Shown here: one piece after another, positions 1 through 8,675 of the stretch | How the letters are laid out: each line of letters opens with the position of its first letter | Numbering within the stretch: position 1 is the stretch's first letter | Origin: Balneola sp. | GTDB taxonomy: Bacteria; Bacteroidota; Rhodothermia; Balneolales; Balneolaceae | Reading direction: 5' to 3' | Assembly (NCBI GenBank): GCA_002694685.1 | Contig: NZMW01000001.1 | Span: forward strand, 248,001-312,000 | DNA: 64,000 nt | Notes under the pieces: generated by a model | Databases searched by the model: none | Told to the model about the DNA's origin: nothing | The model's input: only the letters and a program-made list of their open reading frames with translations | Translations under genes and position numbers: made by a program

Positions 1-186
1 TCCAACTACACATAGAAAAAGAACCCCAAATATACTACCACCCCAGATCCATGCTTTCCGATAGGATGTTGTAGAAGAAGATTCGGATTTGGCTTTTTCT
101 TTACGTTCAGCCAAGATCTTTTTCCGGTATTCGGGATCGTTGAAATATCTCTTATTGTCTATTGGTTCTTTATGCTCTTCACTCAT
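1..186 (-). CDS. N-terminal part of a single-anchor membrane protein, cut by the window edge
   Basis: An open frame starts at ATG 186-184 and runs off the left edge after 62 codons. The visible part is a hydrophilic, highly charged cytoplasmic segment (about 46 residues, rich in Lys/Glu, with a Ser/Thr stretch) followed by a hydrophobic segment WIWGGSIFGVLFLCVVG that looks like a signal anchor. A short charged tail before one N-terminal anchor is the layout of class A penicillin-binding proteins and some division proteins. A PBP1A-type protein is my guess, but no catalytic motif lies inside the window. The gene ends 6 bp upstream of the phosphoesterase stop on the same strand, so the two may be co-transcribed in the order prenyl synthase, phosphoesterase, this gene. 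Confidence 0.6.
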   Translation of the reverse strand, partial: MSEEHKEPIDNKRYFNDPEYRKKILAERKEKAKSESSSTTSYRKAWIWGGSIFGVLFLCVVG

Positions 187-192
187 AGTCTC

Positions 193-963
193 TTATTTAG
201 TGCCTTCGAAAGGTACAAAATTTTTCGATGTTGCTTTCCACTTAACGAGCTTCATTCCATCTTTGTTATACAAAGCCAGCGTCCTGTGGTTAAAAAAGGT
301 TCCTAAGTTTATATAGCTTCCGCGGGGAAATGTTTCCACTCTCGGCACATGGTCGTGTCCACTTAAAATATAGTCTAAATTGTGCCTTTGGAAGATTTTT
401 TTAGCTTGTCTATTCAGTGGCTCGGGATTCACATAATTACGCCTACGGGTTAAAGAAGAAAACATCTTCATAGTAGCTAGTCCGGCTTTTGGCGGTAAAA
501 TCTTTTGATAAGTACTCACAAAACGCGGGTCTCTTAGAAGTTGATGAAAAGCCGCACGGGGAAAATCAATTTTGTTTGCAGCCACTCCATCGCCATGCAT
601 TAGCAATAATCTCTTGTCTTCAATTTCAAGTAGTCTAAAGTTGGGCTCCATCTCAAAACCCCGTTCTTTAAAATGCCCGAATGTCCAGTTATCGTGATTG
701 CCTGTTATATAAAGCGCGGGTTCAATGGCCTCGTTATAACGTTCAAATGCGTCCAGGACTCTCTTACCTAAATCAGGCACAAATCCTTTTTCCGGGTATT
801 CCATCCAGTAATCAAATAGATCACCAAGCACATGAATTTTAATTTCTTCGTCAATACAATGTTGAATGAGCGCGATTAAATCTTCTTCAATCTGTCGATT
901 TGTTTCTGAAGAAAATGCACCGAGATGTACATCAGAGAGGAAAAGATACTTCGTAAACTTCAT
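193..963 (-). CDS. UDP-2,3-diacylglucosamine diphosphatase-like metallophosphoesterase (LpxH family)
   Basis: Calcineurin-like phosphoesterase of 256 residues. All five metal-binding blocks are visible: SDVHLG (D11, H13), GDLFDYW (D48), GNHD (N89, H90), HGDG (H123) and SGHDH (H203, H205). Blocks and length fit LpxH, which removes UMP from UDP-2,3-diacylglucosamine to give lipid X in lipid A synthesis at the cytoplasmic face of the inner membrane. Bacteroidota-type genomes carry several LpxH-like paralogues of unknown substrate, so the exact reaction is inferred. It lies 5 bp downstream of the polyprenyl synthase on the same strand and is probably in one transcript with it. Confidence 0.85.
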   Translation of the reverse strand: MKFTKYLFLSDVHLGAFSSETNRQIEEDLIALIQHCIDEEIKIHVLGDLFDYWMEYPEKGFVPDLGKRVLDAFERYNEAIEPALYITGNHDNWTFGHFKERGFEMEPNFRLLEIEDKRLLLMHGDGVAANKIDFPRAAFHQLLRDPRFVSTYQKILPPKAGLATMKMFSSLTRRRNYVNPEPLNRQAKKIFQRHNLDYILSGHDHVPRVETFPRGSYINLGTFFNHRTLALYNKDGMKLVKWKATSKNFVPFEGTK

Positions 964-968
964 GTACT

Positions 969-1988
969 TTATTTTTTCCGGGTGATCACAAAGTGAATGA
1001 GGTCGGCGAAGTCCTGTTTAGCTTGTGAGTCAGGAAGTTTATTTAGTGCTTCTATGGCTTCATTCGCATAATCATACATGCTTTGTTTGGCATATTCCAT
1101 TCCGTCACTTTCATGCACAAAGGAGACAATCTTATCTACATCTTTGGATGTTTTTTTACGCTTCTTCATTAAGGCCCGAATGTTAGCAGACTCTTTTTTC
1201 GAAGCATGCTCAAAAGCTTTGATCAAAGGGAGCGTTACTTTACGTTCCTGTATATCGTTTCGGGTAGGTTTCCCGATATCATAGACTCCATAATCGAATA
1301 AATCATCTCTGATCTGGAAAGCGATACCTATACACATTCCGATCTCGCTCATTAGCTCATGCATCTCTTCATCGTCGGTAGCAGACACAGCACCACACTC
1401 ACAGCATGTAGAAATAAGGCTGGCTGTTTTTTCTGAAATAATCTGGAAATATCGTTCTTCCGTCATATTAAAAAGTCCGGCTGTCTTGAGCTGGCGAAGT
1501 TCACCTTCACTCATTTTTTGTACTGCCCTGGATTGCACTTTAAGGAGCTGATGTTCTTCATTCTCCAAAGCAATGAGTAAGCCTTTTGAAAGCAGGTAAT
1601 CACCTAATAATACCCCTGCTTTATTCTTCCAGATTTTGTTGATGCTCACAAAACCACGGCGTGAATCTGCTTCATCTACCACGTCATCATGTATTAGGGT
1701 GGCGGTATGGAGGAGTTCAATCATAGTAGCTGCTATATAACTTCTCTGATTGATGTCTCCGAATAAGTTCGCACTCATAAAAACAAGAGTCGGTCGGAGT
1801 TCCTTTCCTTTTTGCCGTAAAAGGTAATTAATGATTTGATCCAGCAGAAAAACATCTGACTGTATAGTATTTTTAAAAAAGCTTCTAAATTCTGTAAGAT
1901 TTTCCGAGACAGGAGAGGTTATTTTTTTTAAAGTCTTGCGGGTAACGGTCTCAGAATTTATCTGTTCTAACTCTTGGTTATCGGTCAT
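969..1988 (-). CDS. Long-chain polyprenyl diphosphate synthase (IspB/HepT type)
   Basis: All-trans prenyl diphosphate synthase of 339 residues. GKELRP (61-66) binds isopentenyl diphosphate. The first Asp-rich motif DDVVDEADSRRG (101-112) and the second, DDLFD (228-232), hold the Mg-bound diphosphates. The protein elongates farnesyl-type diphosphate with IPP to make the side chain of respiratory quinones. Chain length cannot be read from sequence alone; a menaquinone side chain is the likely product. The frame can be extended one codon to a TTG at 1991, but ATG at 1988 is the natural start. It is divergent from pfkA across about 100 bp that must hold both promoters. Confidence 0.92.
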   Translation of the reverse strand: MTDNQELEQINSETVTRKTLKKITSPVSENLTEFRSFFKNTIQSDVFLLDQIINYLLRQKGKELRPTLVFMSANLFGDINQRSYIAATMIELLHTATLIHDDVVDEADSRRGFVSINKIWKNKAGVLLGDYLLSKGLLIALENEEHQLLKVQSRAVQKMSEGELRQLKTAGLFNMTEERYFQIISEKTASLISTCCECGAVSATDDEEMHELMSEIGMCIGIAFQIRDDLFDYGVYDIGKPTRNDIQERKVTLPLIKAFEHASKKESANIRALMKKRKKTSKDVDKIVSFVHESDGMEYAKQSMYDYANEAIEALNKLPDSQAKQDFADLIHFVITRKK

Positions 1989-2090
1989 CAATTGTGTTGA
2001 AATTTTCTTAAACTTGGGACTGTATTAATTTACTGATAATACGGAACAATTATTTACTCTCAATCACTCACTCACTCTCACTAAAATTTT

Positions 2091-3080
2091 ATGTCAGACG
2101 ATTTAATCAAGGTTAAAACTATAGGAGTTTTAACTAGTGGAGGAGACTCCCCGGGTATGAATGCAGCTGTCAGGGCTGTAGTACGAGCCTCTGCACATTC
2201 AGATATTAAGGTTTACGGAATTACACATGGATACTATGGATTGATTCATGATGAGTTTTTCGAAATGGATACACACACGGTATCAAATATAATTCAGAGA
2301 GGGGGCACCATACTTAAGTCTGCCCGTTCTGAAGAATTCAGAACAGAAGAAGGAAGAGCAAAAGGAGCCGAGAATCTCAAAAAGTATGGAATTGATGCTT
2401 TAGTAGTCATTGGAGGTGATGGAACATTTACGGGTGCCAATAAACTTAGCAAAGAGCATAAAGTAAACGTAGTAGGCGTTCCAGCTACAATTGATAATGA
2501 TATTATAGGGACAGACGAAACGATAGGTTACGACACTGCCTTAAATACCGCTCTTGATGCCATCGATAAAATACGGGATACTGCTGACGCCCACGAACGC
2601 ATGTTTCTGGTTGAAGTAATGGGTAGAGATACCGGCTTTATAGCTCTTGAAACCAGTATTGCCAGTGGTGCCGAACTTGCTCTTCTTCCTGAAGAACTTT
2701 CTGATGTTGATGAGGTAAAGCGTCAGCTTAATAATATGTTGAAAGATCAGAGGCGAAGTAGCCTTGTAGTTGTAGCTGAAGGGGATGAAACCGGAGGTGC
2801 TATTAAGCTCGCAGAAAATATTAAAGATGATTTTTCACAATACGATATGCGAGTTTGTATTCTTGGTCACATTCAGCGGGGAGGTTCCCCTACAGCACGC
2901 GACCGGGTACTTGCAAGCCGGTTAGGTGCAGCGGCAGTAAAAGTTTTAGAAGAAGGTCATAGCGAAGTTATGGTTGGAATAGTTAATAATGCTTTGAAGA
3001 TCACTCCGATGAGAGTTGCTATCTCCAAAAAGAAAGCATTAGACACAACGTTAATTGAACTAGCTAGAATATTGAGGTAA
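2091..3080 (+). CDS. pfkA: ATP-dependent 6-phosphofructokinase
   Basis: Phosphorylates fructose 6-phosphate to fructose 1,6-bisphosphate, the committing step of glycolysis, in the cytoplasm. At 329 residues it has the bacterial PfkA size. Nucleotide-binding blocks are GGDSPGMNAA (17-26) and GGDGTFTGA (108-116). The catalytic block PATIDNDIIGTD (131-142) contains the base D135. The C-terminal sugar-phosphate block is RGGSPTARDR. Gly after GGD and the absence of the PKTIDND lysine argue for ATP rather than pyrophosphate as donor. The stop lies 3 bp before pgi, whose GAGG ribosome-binding sequence sits in the last pfkA codons, so the two are translationally close and surely one operon. Confidence 0.96.
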   Translation: MSDDLIKVKTIGVLTSGGDSPGMNAAVRAVVRASAHSDIKVYGITHGYYGLIHDEFFEMDTHTVSNIIQRGGTILKSARSEEFRTEEGRAKGAENLKKYGIDALVVIGGDGTFTGANKLSKEHKVNVVGVPATIDNDIIGTDETIGYDTALNTALDAIDKIRDTADAHERMFLVEVMGRDTGFIALETSIASGAELALLPEELSDVDEVKRQLNNMLKDQRRSSLVVVAEGDETGGAIKLAENIKDDFSQYDMRVCILGHIQRGGSPTARDRVLASRLGAAAVKVLEEGHSEVMVGIVNNALKITPMRVAISKKKALDTTLIELARILR

Positions 3081-3083
3081 CTC

Positions 3084-4370
3084 ATGATTACATGTGATAT
3101 AGGATTTGCACGGAAATTTATACAAGACAGTGAGTATTTAAAGGCACGTAAAAAAGCCGACACAGCTCTCGAGCAATTACAGAACAAAACAGGTCCAGGC
3201 TCAGAATGGTTGGGTTGGCGAGATCTGCTTTCAGATCCAAATGATGCTGAACTTGAGCAAATTGTTTCCTTGGCTGAAGAAATCCGTTCCAAAGCAGACG
3301 TATTTATCGTTTGTGGGATAGGGGGTTCTTATCTGGGTTCTAAAGCTGTAATCGATGCCTTAACTCCTCATTTCAAAAATAATGGCCCGGAAATTTTATA
3401 TGCTGGTCATCACATGGGAGGTAAATACCTCGAAGAATTGCTTGAATATTTGAAAGCGCCCAAAGCTGACGGCGAGCCAAAAAGTATTTACCTGAATGTG
3501 ATTTCCAAATCAGGGTCTACTCTTGAAACTGCGCTCTCGTTTAGGCTGATCCGTGAAGTACTTGAAGATATGTATGGAGAGGATTCCTCTGAACATATTA
3601 TTTGCACAACCGGAAAAGAAGGTGGGCTTCTAAACAAACTTATCGACCAGAAAGGATATCGTAAATTTATTATACCTGATGATGTAGGTGGTCGCTATTC
3701 GGTGTTAACTCCAGTTGGCCTTTTGCCAATTGCTGTAGCAGGCATTGATGTACGTACCTTATTATATGGAGCAGTGTCGGCTTACAATGAGTATGAAGAT
3801 AACGCTGAAGACATATTAGAATACGCAGCTCTCAGGAATGCAATTCACGAATCGGGAAAAACGATTGATGTTTTTGGAACATTTGAGCCTGAACTAACTT
3901 CACTTGGTGGCTGGATTCAGCAGTTATTAGGTGAAAGTGAGGGTAAACAGGGTAAAGGTATTTTCCCAACCGTAGCTACTTTTTCAACAGACCTCCATAG
4001 CCTGGGGCAATTCATCCAGCAGGGCAAGCGCAGTCTGATGGAGACTTTTATTGTTGTTGAAAAACCGTTTTCAGATCTTGAGGTAAATAATCTTGAGGGG
4101 AATGATGACGAGCTTAACTATTTGGCAGGTAAATCATTTCATGAAATAAATACCAAAGCCAGGGAAGGGACAACGGAAGCTCACAGTGAAGGTGATGTGC
4201 CTATTATCAAAATTTCGTTATCGGCACTAAATGAAGAGAATATTGGGCAACTTATATATTTCTTTGAGCTACTTACCGGAATTTTTGTTTACAGTCTCGG
4301 AATAAATCCTTTTAATCAACCCGGAGTGGAAGACTATAAGAAAGCTATGTATCGGCTTTTAGGTAAATAA
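3084..4370 (+). CDS. pgi: Glucose-6-phosphate isomerase
   Basis: Interconverts glucose 6-phosphate and fructose 6-phosphate, feeding pfkA just upstream. The 428-residue length is that of the compact bacterial branch, not the 550-residue E. coli form. The sugar-phosphate sites are GGSYLGSKA (80-88) and SKSGSTLET (141-149). GGRYS (202-206) carries the conserved Arg204. GESEGKQGKG (283-292) is the conserved catalytic-loop block holding the proposed base glutamate. The C-terminal GINPFNQPGVEDYKKAMY contains the conserved lysine. No feature is missing. Confidence 0.96.
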   Translation: MITCDIGFARKFIQDSEYLKARKKADTALEQLQNKTGPGSEWLGWRDLLSDPNDAELEQIVSLAEEIRSKADVFIVCGIGGSYLGSKAVIDALTPHFKNNGPEILYAGHHMGGKYLEELLEYLKAPKADGEPKSIYLNVISKSGSTLETALSFRLIREVLEDMYGEDSSEHIICTTGKEGGLLNKLIDQKGYRKFIIPDDVGGRYSVLTPVGLLPIAVAGIDVRTLLYGAVSAYNEYEDNAEDILEYAALRNAIHESGKTIDVFGTFEPELTSLGGWIQQLLGESEGKQGKGIFPTVATFSTDLHSLGQFIQQGKRSLMETFIVVEKPFSDLEVNNLEGNDDELNYLAGKSFHEINTKAREGTTEAHSEGDVPIIKISLSALNEENIGQLIYFFELLTGIFVYSLGINPFNQPGVEDYKKAMYRLLGK

Positions 4371-4383
4371 TCAAAAAGAAAGA

Positions 4384-5022
4384 ATGGATCAGGAAAAAAA
4401 GTCATCAAAGTACGTAGCTGTTGCCGGTAATATAGGTGCAGGTAAATCATCCCTAACCGGACTCTTAGCTAAGCATTTTAATTGGGAAGCTTTTTATGAG
4501 TCGGTAGATGATAACCCTTACCTGCAGGATTTTTATGAAGACATGCGTCGCTGGAGTTTCAATCTTCAGATATACTTCCTGTCCAGCAGGTTTCGTCATC
4601 AAAAAGAAATGCTGAATGATGATATAAATCTGATTCAAGATCGTACTATTTATGAAGATGTAGAGATTTTTGCAAAGAACCTTCATCAGATGAATTTGAT
4701 GAGTGATCGTGATTTTGCAAACTATGAAGCCCTCTTCGAAGAGATGAGTTATTACCTTCGCCCGCCAGACTTATTAATATATTTACGTGCACAAGTTCCT
4801 ACTCTGGTAAAGCAAATCCAGCAGCGGGGGAGGGATTACGAGAACACCATTCGTATTGAATATCTAGAACGCTTAAACAATCTTTATGAAGACTGGATAG
4901 GCCGTTATCCCCATGAAAAACTCATTATAGATACCGACGACCTCGATTTCGTTAATAATAAGGAGGATTTAGGCCGGGTTATTGAGATGATTGAACAGCG
5001 TATGTTTGGGTTATTTAATTGA
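4384..5022 (+). CDS. Deoxynucleoside kinase (deoxyadenosine/deoxyguanosine kinase family)
   Basis: Salvage enzyme of 212 residues that phosphorylates deoxynucleosides using ATP. The P-loop is GNIGAGKSS (15-23). It is followed by the ESVDDNPYL block, in which the Glu is the catalytic base that contacts the sugar, a DRTIYEDVEIFA block (the DRS-type motif) and RGRDYE as the lid region. Substrate preference (dA, dG or dC) cannot be told from the sequence. It starts 13 bp after pgi and so is probably the third gene of the pfkA-pgi operon, an unusual but not implausible pairing of glycolysis and nucleotide salvage. Confidence 0.9.
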   Translation: MDQEKKSSKYVAVAGNIGAGKSSLTGLLAKHFNWEAFYESVDDNPYLQDFYEDMRRWSFNLQIYFLSSRFRHQKEMLNDDINLIQDRTIYEDVEIFAKNLHQMNLMSDRDFANYEALFEEMSYYLRPPDLLIYLRAQVPTLVKQIQQRGRDYENTIRIEYLERLNNLYEDWIGRYPHEKLIIDTDDLDFVNNKEDLGRVIEMIEQRMFGLFN

Positions 5023-5075
5023 TTGAACCACAGAAGTATAATGCTTATTTTAGGTAGCTGTAATGGAGATGTTCT

Positions 5076-5579
5076 ATGCTTAAATTTAAGATCTTTGAAA
5101 TACCTGAAGAACAAAGTGAGAAAAACATCGAATTGGACTCGGAAGAGCTTGATTTGGGTGACATCACTTTTAAAGGTGGTTCTATACATATTGATTTCTA
5201 TCGCACGCAACAATTTGTTCGGACACAGTTCACCGTTGATGCTGCAGTAGAATTAATTTGTGACCGATCTCTCGACTCCTTCGATCACGAAGTTCATCAG
5301 AACTACGAAGTGCTTTTTAAAGCGGAAGAAGTTGAAGAATCAGCAGATGAGAATGGAGCAATAAGGAATTATGATCATACAAGTAAACAAATTGATTTAG
5401 AGCAAGATGTACGAGATACTATCTTGTTAAATCTCCCAACAAAGAAATTACATCCCCGCTTTCTGGACGAAGATGGCAATCCTGAGGAAGTGCTAAATGA
5501 ACAATTTGGCGATATTCCTGATGAAGATGAAGAACAGATCGATCCGCGGTGGGAAAAATTGAAAGATTTAAAAGACTAA
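5076..5579 (+). CDS. DUF177 (YceD) family protein
   Basis: A 167-residue acidic protein lying directly before rpmF, the position YceD/DUF177 proteins hold in most bacteria. In E. coli and in plants this family is linked to 23S rRNA accumulation or ribosome assembly; the biochemical role is not settled. The visible core is a hydrophobic strand block (GSIHIDFYRTQQFVRT) followed by a central VELICDRSL segment, where many members have a Cys pair (CxRCL); only one Cys remains here. The C-terminus is rich in Asp/Glu and ends PRWEKLKDLKD, typical of the family. A GGAG at 5065-5068, 7 bp from the ATG, supports the start. Confidence 0.85.
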   Translation: MLKFKIFEIPEEQSEKNIELDSEELDLGDITFKGGSIHIDFYRTQQFVRTQFTVDAAVELICDRSLDSFDHEVHQNYEVLFKAEEVEESADENGAIRNYDHTSKQIDLEQDVRDTILLNLPTKKLHPRFLDEDGNPEEVLNEQFGDIPDEDEEQIDPRWEKLKDLKD

Positions 5580-5598
5580 ATAATACAAGGTAAATTTA

Positions 5599-5778
5599 AT
5601 GGCACATCCAAAACGAAGAACGTCCAACTCCCGTAAAAATAAGCGTAGAGCGCATCATGCAATTTCTGATGTTACTTTAGCAAAATGCTCTAACTGTGGG
5701 TCTCTTCACAGATACCATCACGCATGTACCGACTGTGGCTACTACCGAGGCCGTCAAGTAATGAAAGCTACTAACTAA
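5599..5778 (+). CDS. rpmF: 50S ribosomal protein L32
   Basis: A 59-residue basic protein that fits L32 throughout. It starts MAHPKRRTSNSRKNKRRAHH and then carries a zinc-ribbon with two CxxC pairs (C30/C33 in CSNC and C43/C46 in CTDC). L32 sits at the peptidyl-transferase region of the large subunit. The four-Cys form binds zinc. Placed 19 bp after DUF177 and 10 bp before plsX, it completes the widespread yceD-rpmF-plsX order. AAGG at 5587-5590 is a plausible ribosome-binding site. Confidence 0.97.
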   Translation: MAHPKRRTSNSRKNKRRAHHAISDVTLAKCSNCGSLHRYHHACTDCGYYRGRQVMKATN

Positions 5779-5788
5779 AAAACATATT

Positions 5789-6772
5789 ATGATTGTTGCA
5801 GTAGATGCAGCTGGTGGAGATTATTATCCTAAAAATCCTGTTGAAGGAGCACTTCAAGCCGTTGAGGAAAACGAAAGTTTAACGGTATTGTTAGTAGGTC
5901 CGGAAGCGGAGATTATGAAAGAACTTGCAAATCATGAATATGATGAGCAGCGGGTTTTAGTTCATAATGCTCCTCAGGTTATTGGGATGGAAGAATCTCC
6001 TGCTCAGGCTGTTAAATCAAAGCAACAATCATCAATTGTAGTTGGTATAGGTCTCCACAAAGCAGGCAAATGCGATGCATTTGTAAGTGCCGGTAATACG
6101 GGAGCCCTTCTAGCTGCTTCAATGTTTATTTTAGGTAAGCTAAAAGGTGTTTTACGCCCTACAATTGCTTCTTACTTCCCAACCATTAAAGGTTTTCGCT
6201 TATTGGTAGATGCCGGAGCAAATCTGGAGATTAAGCCTGAAACTGCTGTCCAGTTTTCTAAAATGGCAAAGATCTATTGTGAGCAAATCCTTTCAATTTC
6301 AGATCCCAAAGTTGGTTTGTTAAATGTTGGGGAAGAAGAGGGGAAAGGCACTGATTTACTTAAAGAAATTCATACCGAACTTAAAAATCATAAAAACTTC
6401 ATCGGAAATGTGGAAGGTAAAGACATCCTTCCCGGAAATGCCGATGTTTATTTATGTGATGGATTAGTCGGTAATATCGTATTGAAATTTGGGGAATCTA
6501 TTCCTGAAATTGTCCAGCAAATGATAGGCGGAGCAATTAAGGAAATGGGCTTATCCAAAGAGGAAGCCGGGCAAATTCAAAAAGTGTTACATACCGCTTT
6601 ATCATCATTTAACTATGAAAATGTAGGCGGTATTCCTTTCTTAGGCGTTAATGGAGTTAGTATTGTTGGCCACGGAGGCAGTTCACCATTAGCTATTAAA
6701 AATATGATTAAAAGCGCCGTTCAGACCGTCGAACAGGATGTGAATGGTAAAATCGTAGCATCTCTAAACTGA
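5789..6772 (+). CDS. plsX: Phosphate acyltransferase PlsX
   Basis: Converts acyl-ACP plus phosphate to acyl-phosphate, the acyl donor for PlsY in phospholipid synthesis. It is peripheral on the cytoplasmic membrane. The 327-residue length is normal. Family blocks are present: AVDAAGGDYYPKNPVEGA at the N-terminus, FVSAGNTGALLAAS near residue 100, GLLNVGEEEGKGTDL near 195 and the C-terminal NGVSIVGHGGS. Its position between rpmF and fabH is the classic one and ties phospholipid entry to the fatty acid enzymes downstream. Confidence 0.96.
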   Translation: MIVAVDAAGGDYYPKNPVEGALQAVEENESLTVLLVGPEAEIMKELANHEYDEQRVLVHNAPQVIGMEESPAQAVKSKQQSSIVVGIGLHKAGKCDAFVSAGNTGALLAASMFILGKLKGVLRPTIASYFPTIKGFRLLVDAGANLEIKPETAVQFSKMAKIYCEQILSISDPKVGLLNVGEEEGKGTDLLKEIHTELKNHKNFIGNVEGKDILPGNADVYLCDGLVGNIVLKFGESIPEIVQQMIGGAIKEMGLSKEEAGQIQKVLHTALSSFNYENVGGIPFLGVNGVSIVGHGGSSPLAIKNMIKSAVQTVEQDVNGKIVASLN

Positions 6773-6786
6773 GTTAAAATCTCTTC

Positions 6787-7779
6787 ATGGAAGTAAAAAG
6801 AGCAAAAATTACAGCGGTAGGACATTATCTGCCTGAAGATCGTATGACCAATAAGGATCTTGAGAAATTGGTAGATACTAATGATGAATGGATACAAAGC
6901 CGAACCGGAATTGAGGAACGAAGAATTCTTAAAGATCCTGATAAAGCCACAGCTTTTATGGGGGCAGAAGCTGCTAAAGAGGTTTTGGAAAATCGGGGTA
7001 TTTCTGCTGAAGAAATTGACTTAATCATCCTCGCTACCGTTACGCCTGACTATATGTTTCCGGCAACAGCTTGTTTAGTACAGCAAGAAATTGGAGCTAC
7101 GAATGCTTTCGCTTTCGATTTATCCGCTGCTTGTTCTGGATTTTTATATGCCTTGAGTACAGGTTCAATGTACATTGAATCAGGTCGCGCTAAGAAAGTT
7201 CTAGTGATCGGTACTGACAAAATGAGTTCTATTTTGGATTTTACCGATCGTACTACATGTATTCTATTTGGTGATGGAGCCGGAGCCGTATTACTTGAAG
7301 ATTCAGAAGACGGTACAGGAATTATTGATCAAAAACATTACACCGAAGGTGATACTGAATGTAGTTTGTATCAGCCGGCAGGTGGAAGCCAAAACCCCGC
7401 GACAGAAGAGACGGTTAAAAATCGACTTCATTATTTACAGCAGGATGGCCGAGCCGTATTTAAGAAAGCTACCATGGGTATGGCTGATGTTTCGCTTGAA
7501 ATCATGAAGCGAAATAACCTTGACCCTGATGACGTAGCTTGGTTAGTGCCACATCAGGCAAATTTAAGAATTATTGATGCTACCGCTCGCCGAATGGGTG
7601 TTTCCAATGAAAAAGTGATGATTAACATCAATAAATATGGAAATACAACAGCCGCTACAATTCCACTTTGTCTATATGACTGGAAAGATAAATTGAATCA
7701 TGGTGAGAATATTATTCTTGCTGCTTTTGGCGGTGGTTTTACATGGGGAGCTATTTACTTAACGTGGGGGATGAAATAG
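6787..7779 (+). CDS. fabH: Beta-ketoacyl-ACP synthase III
   Basis: Condenses acetyl-CoA with malonyl-ACP to start fatty acid synthesis. The catalytic triad is visible: C116 in DLSAACSGFL, H256 in VPHQAN and N286 in YGNTTAATIP. Length 330 is typical. Chain-initiation preference (acetyl versus branched iso primers) cannot be decided from the sequence. It ends 1 bp before fabD, so translation is almost certainly coupled. Confidence 0.96.
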   Translation: MEVKRAKITAVGHYLPEDRMTNKDLEKLVDTNDEWIQSRTGIEERRILKDPDKATAFMGAEAAKEVLENRGISAEEIDLIILATVTPDYMFPATACLVQQEIGATNAFAFDLSAACSGFLYALSTGSMYIESGRAKKVLVIGTDKMSSILDFTDRTTCILFGDGAGAVLLEDSEDGTGIIDQKHYTEGDTECSLYQPAGGSQNPATEETVKNRLHYLQQDGRAVFKKATMGMADVSLEIMKRNNLDPDDVAWLVPHQANLRIIDATARRMGVSNEKVMININKYGNTTAATIPLCLYDWKDKLNHGENIILAAFGGGFTWGAIYLTWGMK

Positions 7780-7780
7780 G

Positions 7781-8668
7781 ATGAGTACTGCTTATTTATT
7801 TCCTGGACAGGGATCACAATTTGTAGGCATGGGGAAGGAGCTTTATGATTCCAATCCTGAAGCCGCAAAGTATTTTGAAGATGCGAATGAAATTTTAGGA
7901 ATCGACCTAAAGAGTATCATGTTCGAAGGTCCTCAGGAAAAACTTACTCAAACAGAATTCACACAACCAGCCATTTTTCTTCATTCTGTAGCTCTTTTTA
8001 AAACATTGGATGCCACACCGGATATGGTTGCGGGGCATAGTTTAGGTGAATTTTCCGCTTTAGTAGCTTCTGGAGCTGTTTCTTTTGAAGACGCTCTTAA
8101 AATAGTTCGCCGACGTGGAGAACTTATGCAGAAGGCCGGAACCGATAATCCAGGTACTATGGCTGCAGTCATTGGAATGGATGACGAAGCTGTTGAAAAG
8201 GTTTGTGCTCAAGCTACCGAAGAATCCGGTAAAGAGGTTATTGCTGCAAATTATAACTGCCCCGGACAGCTGGTAATTTCCGGTTATCAGGAAGCAGTGG
8301 AAAAAGCGGTGGAGCTTGCCAAAGAAAATGGAGCTCGTATGGCTAAATTGTTACCCGTTAGCGGAGCATTTCATTCCTCACTGATGCAACCTGCTTATGA
8401 TGGATTGAAAGATCAGCTCGAAAAACTGGAAATCAATGAAACTAACTGTCCGATTTACAGTAATTACACAGCTGAGCCAACAACCGATCCCGAAGAAATC
8501 AGATCGAACTTATTAAATCAGTTATTAAATCCCGTTCGCTGGACGCAGACTTTGAACAACATGAGTGCAAATGGTGCTGATGCTTTTGTTGAAGTTGGTC
8601 CGGGGAAAGTATTACAGGGATTAGTTAAACGGACTTTAAAAGACGTAGAAATTTCAGGACACCAATAA
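7781..8668 (+). CDS. fabD: Malonyl-CoA:ACP transacylase
   Basis: Moves malonyl from CoA to the ACP phosphopantetheine arm. Nucleophile S87 lies in the GHSLGEFSALVA motif and the partner H198 in SGAFHSSLM. The oxyanion glutamine is in LFPGQGSQ at the N-terminus. The 295-residue length is usual. It lies between fabH and fabG in a tightly packed run with 1 and 7 bp gaps. Confidence 0.96.
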   Translation: MSTAYLFPGQGSQFVGMGKELYDSNPEAAKYFEDANEILGIDLKSIMFEGPQEKLTQTEFTQPAIFLHSVALFKTLDATPDMVAGHSLGEFSALVASGAVSFEDALKIVRRRGELMQKAGTDNPGTMAAVIGMDDEAVEKVCAQATEESGKEVIAANYNCPGQLVISGYQEAVEKAVELAKENGARMAKLLPVSGAFHSSLMQPAYDGLKDQLEKLEINETNCPIYSNYTAEPTTDPEEIRSNLLNQLLNPVRWTQTLNNMSANGADAFVEVGPGKVLQGLVKRTLKDVEISGHQ

Positions 8669-8675
8669 AAATACT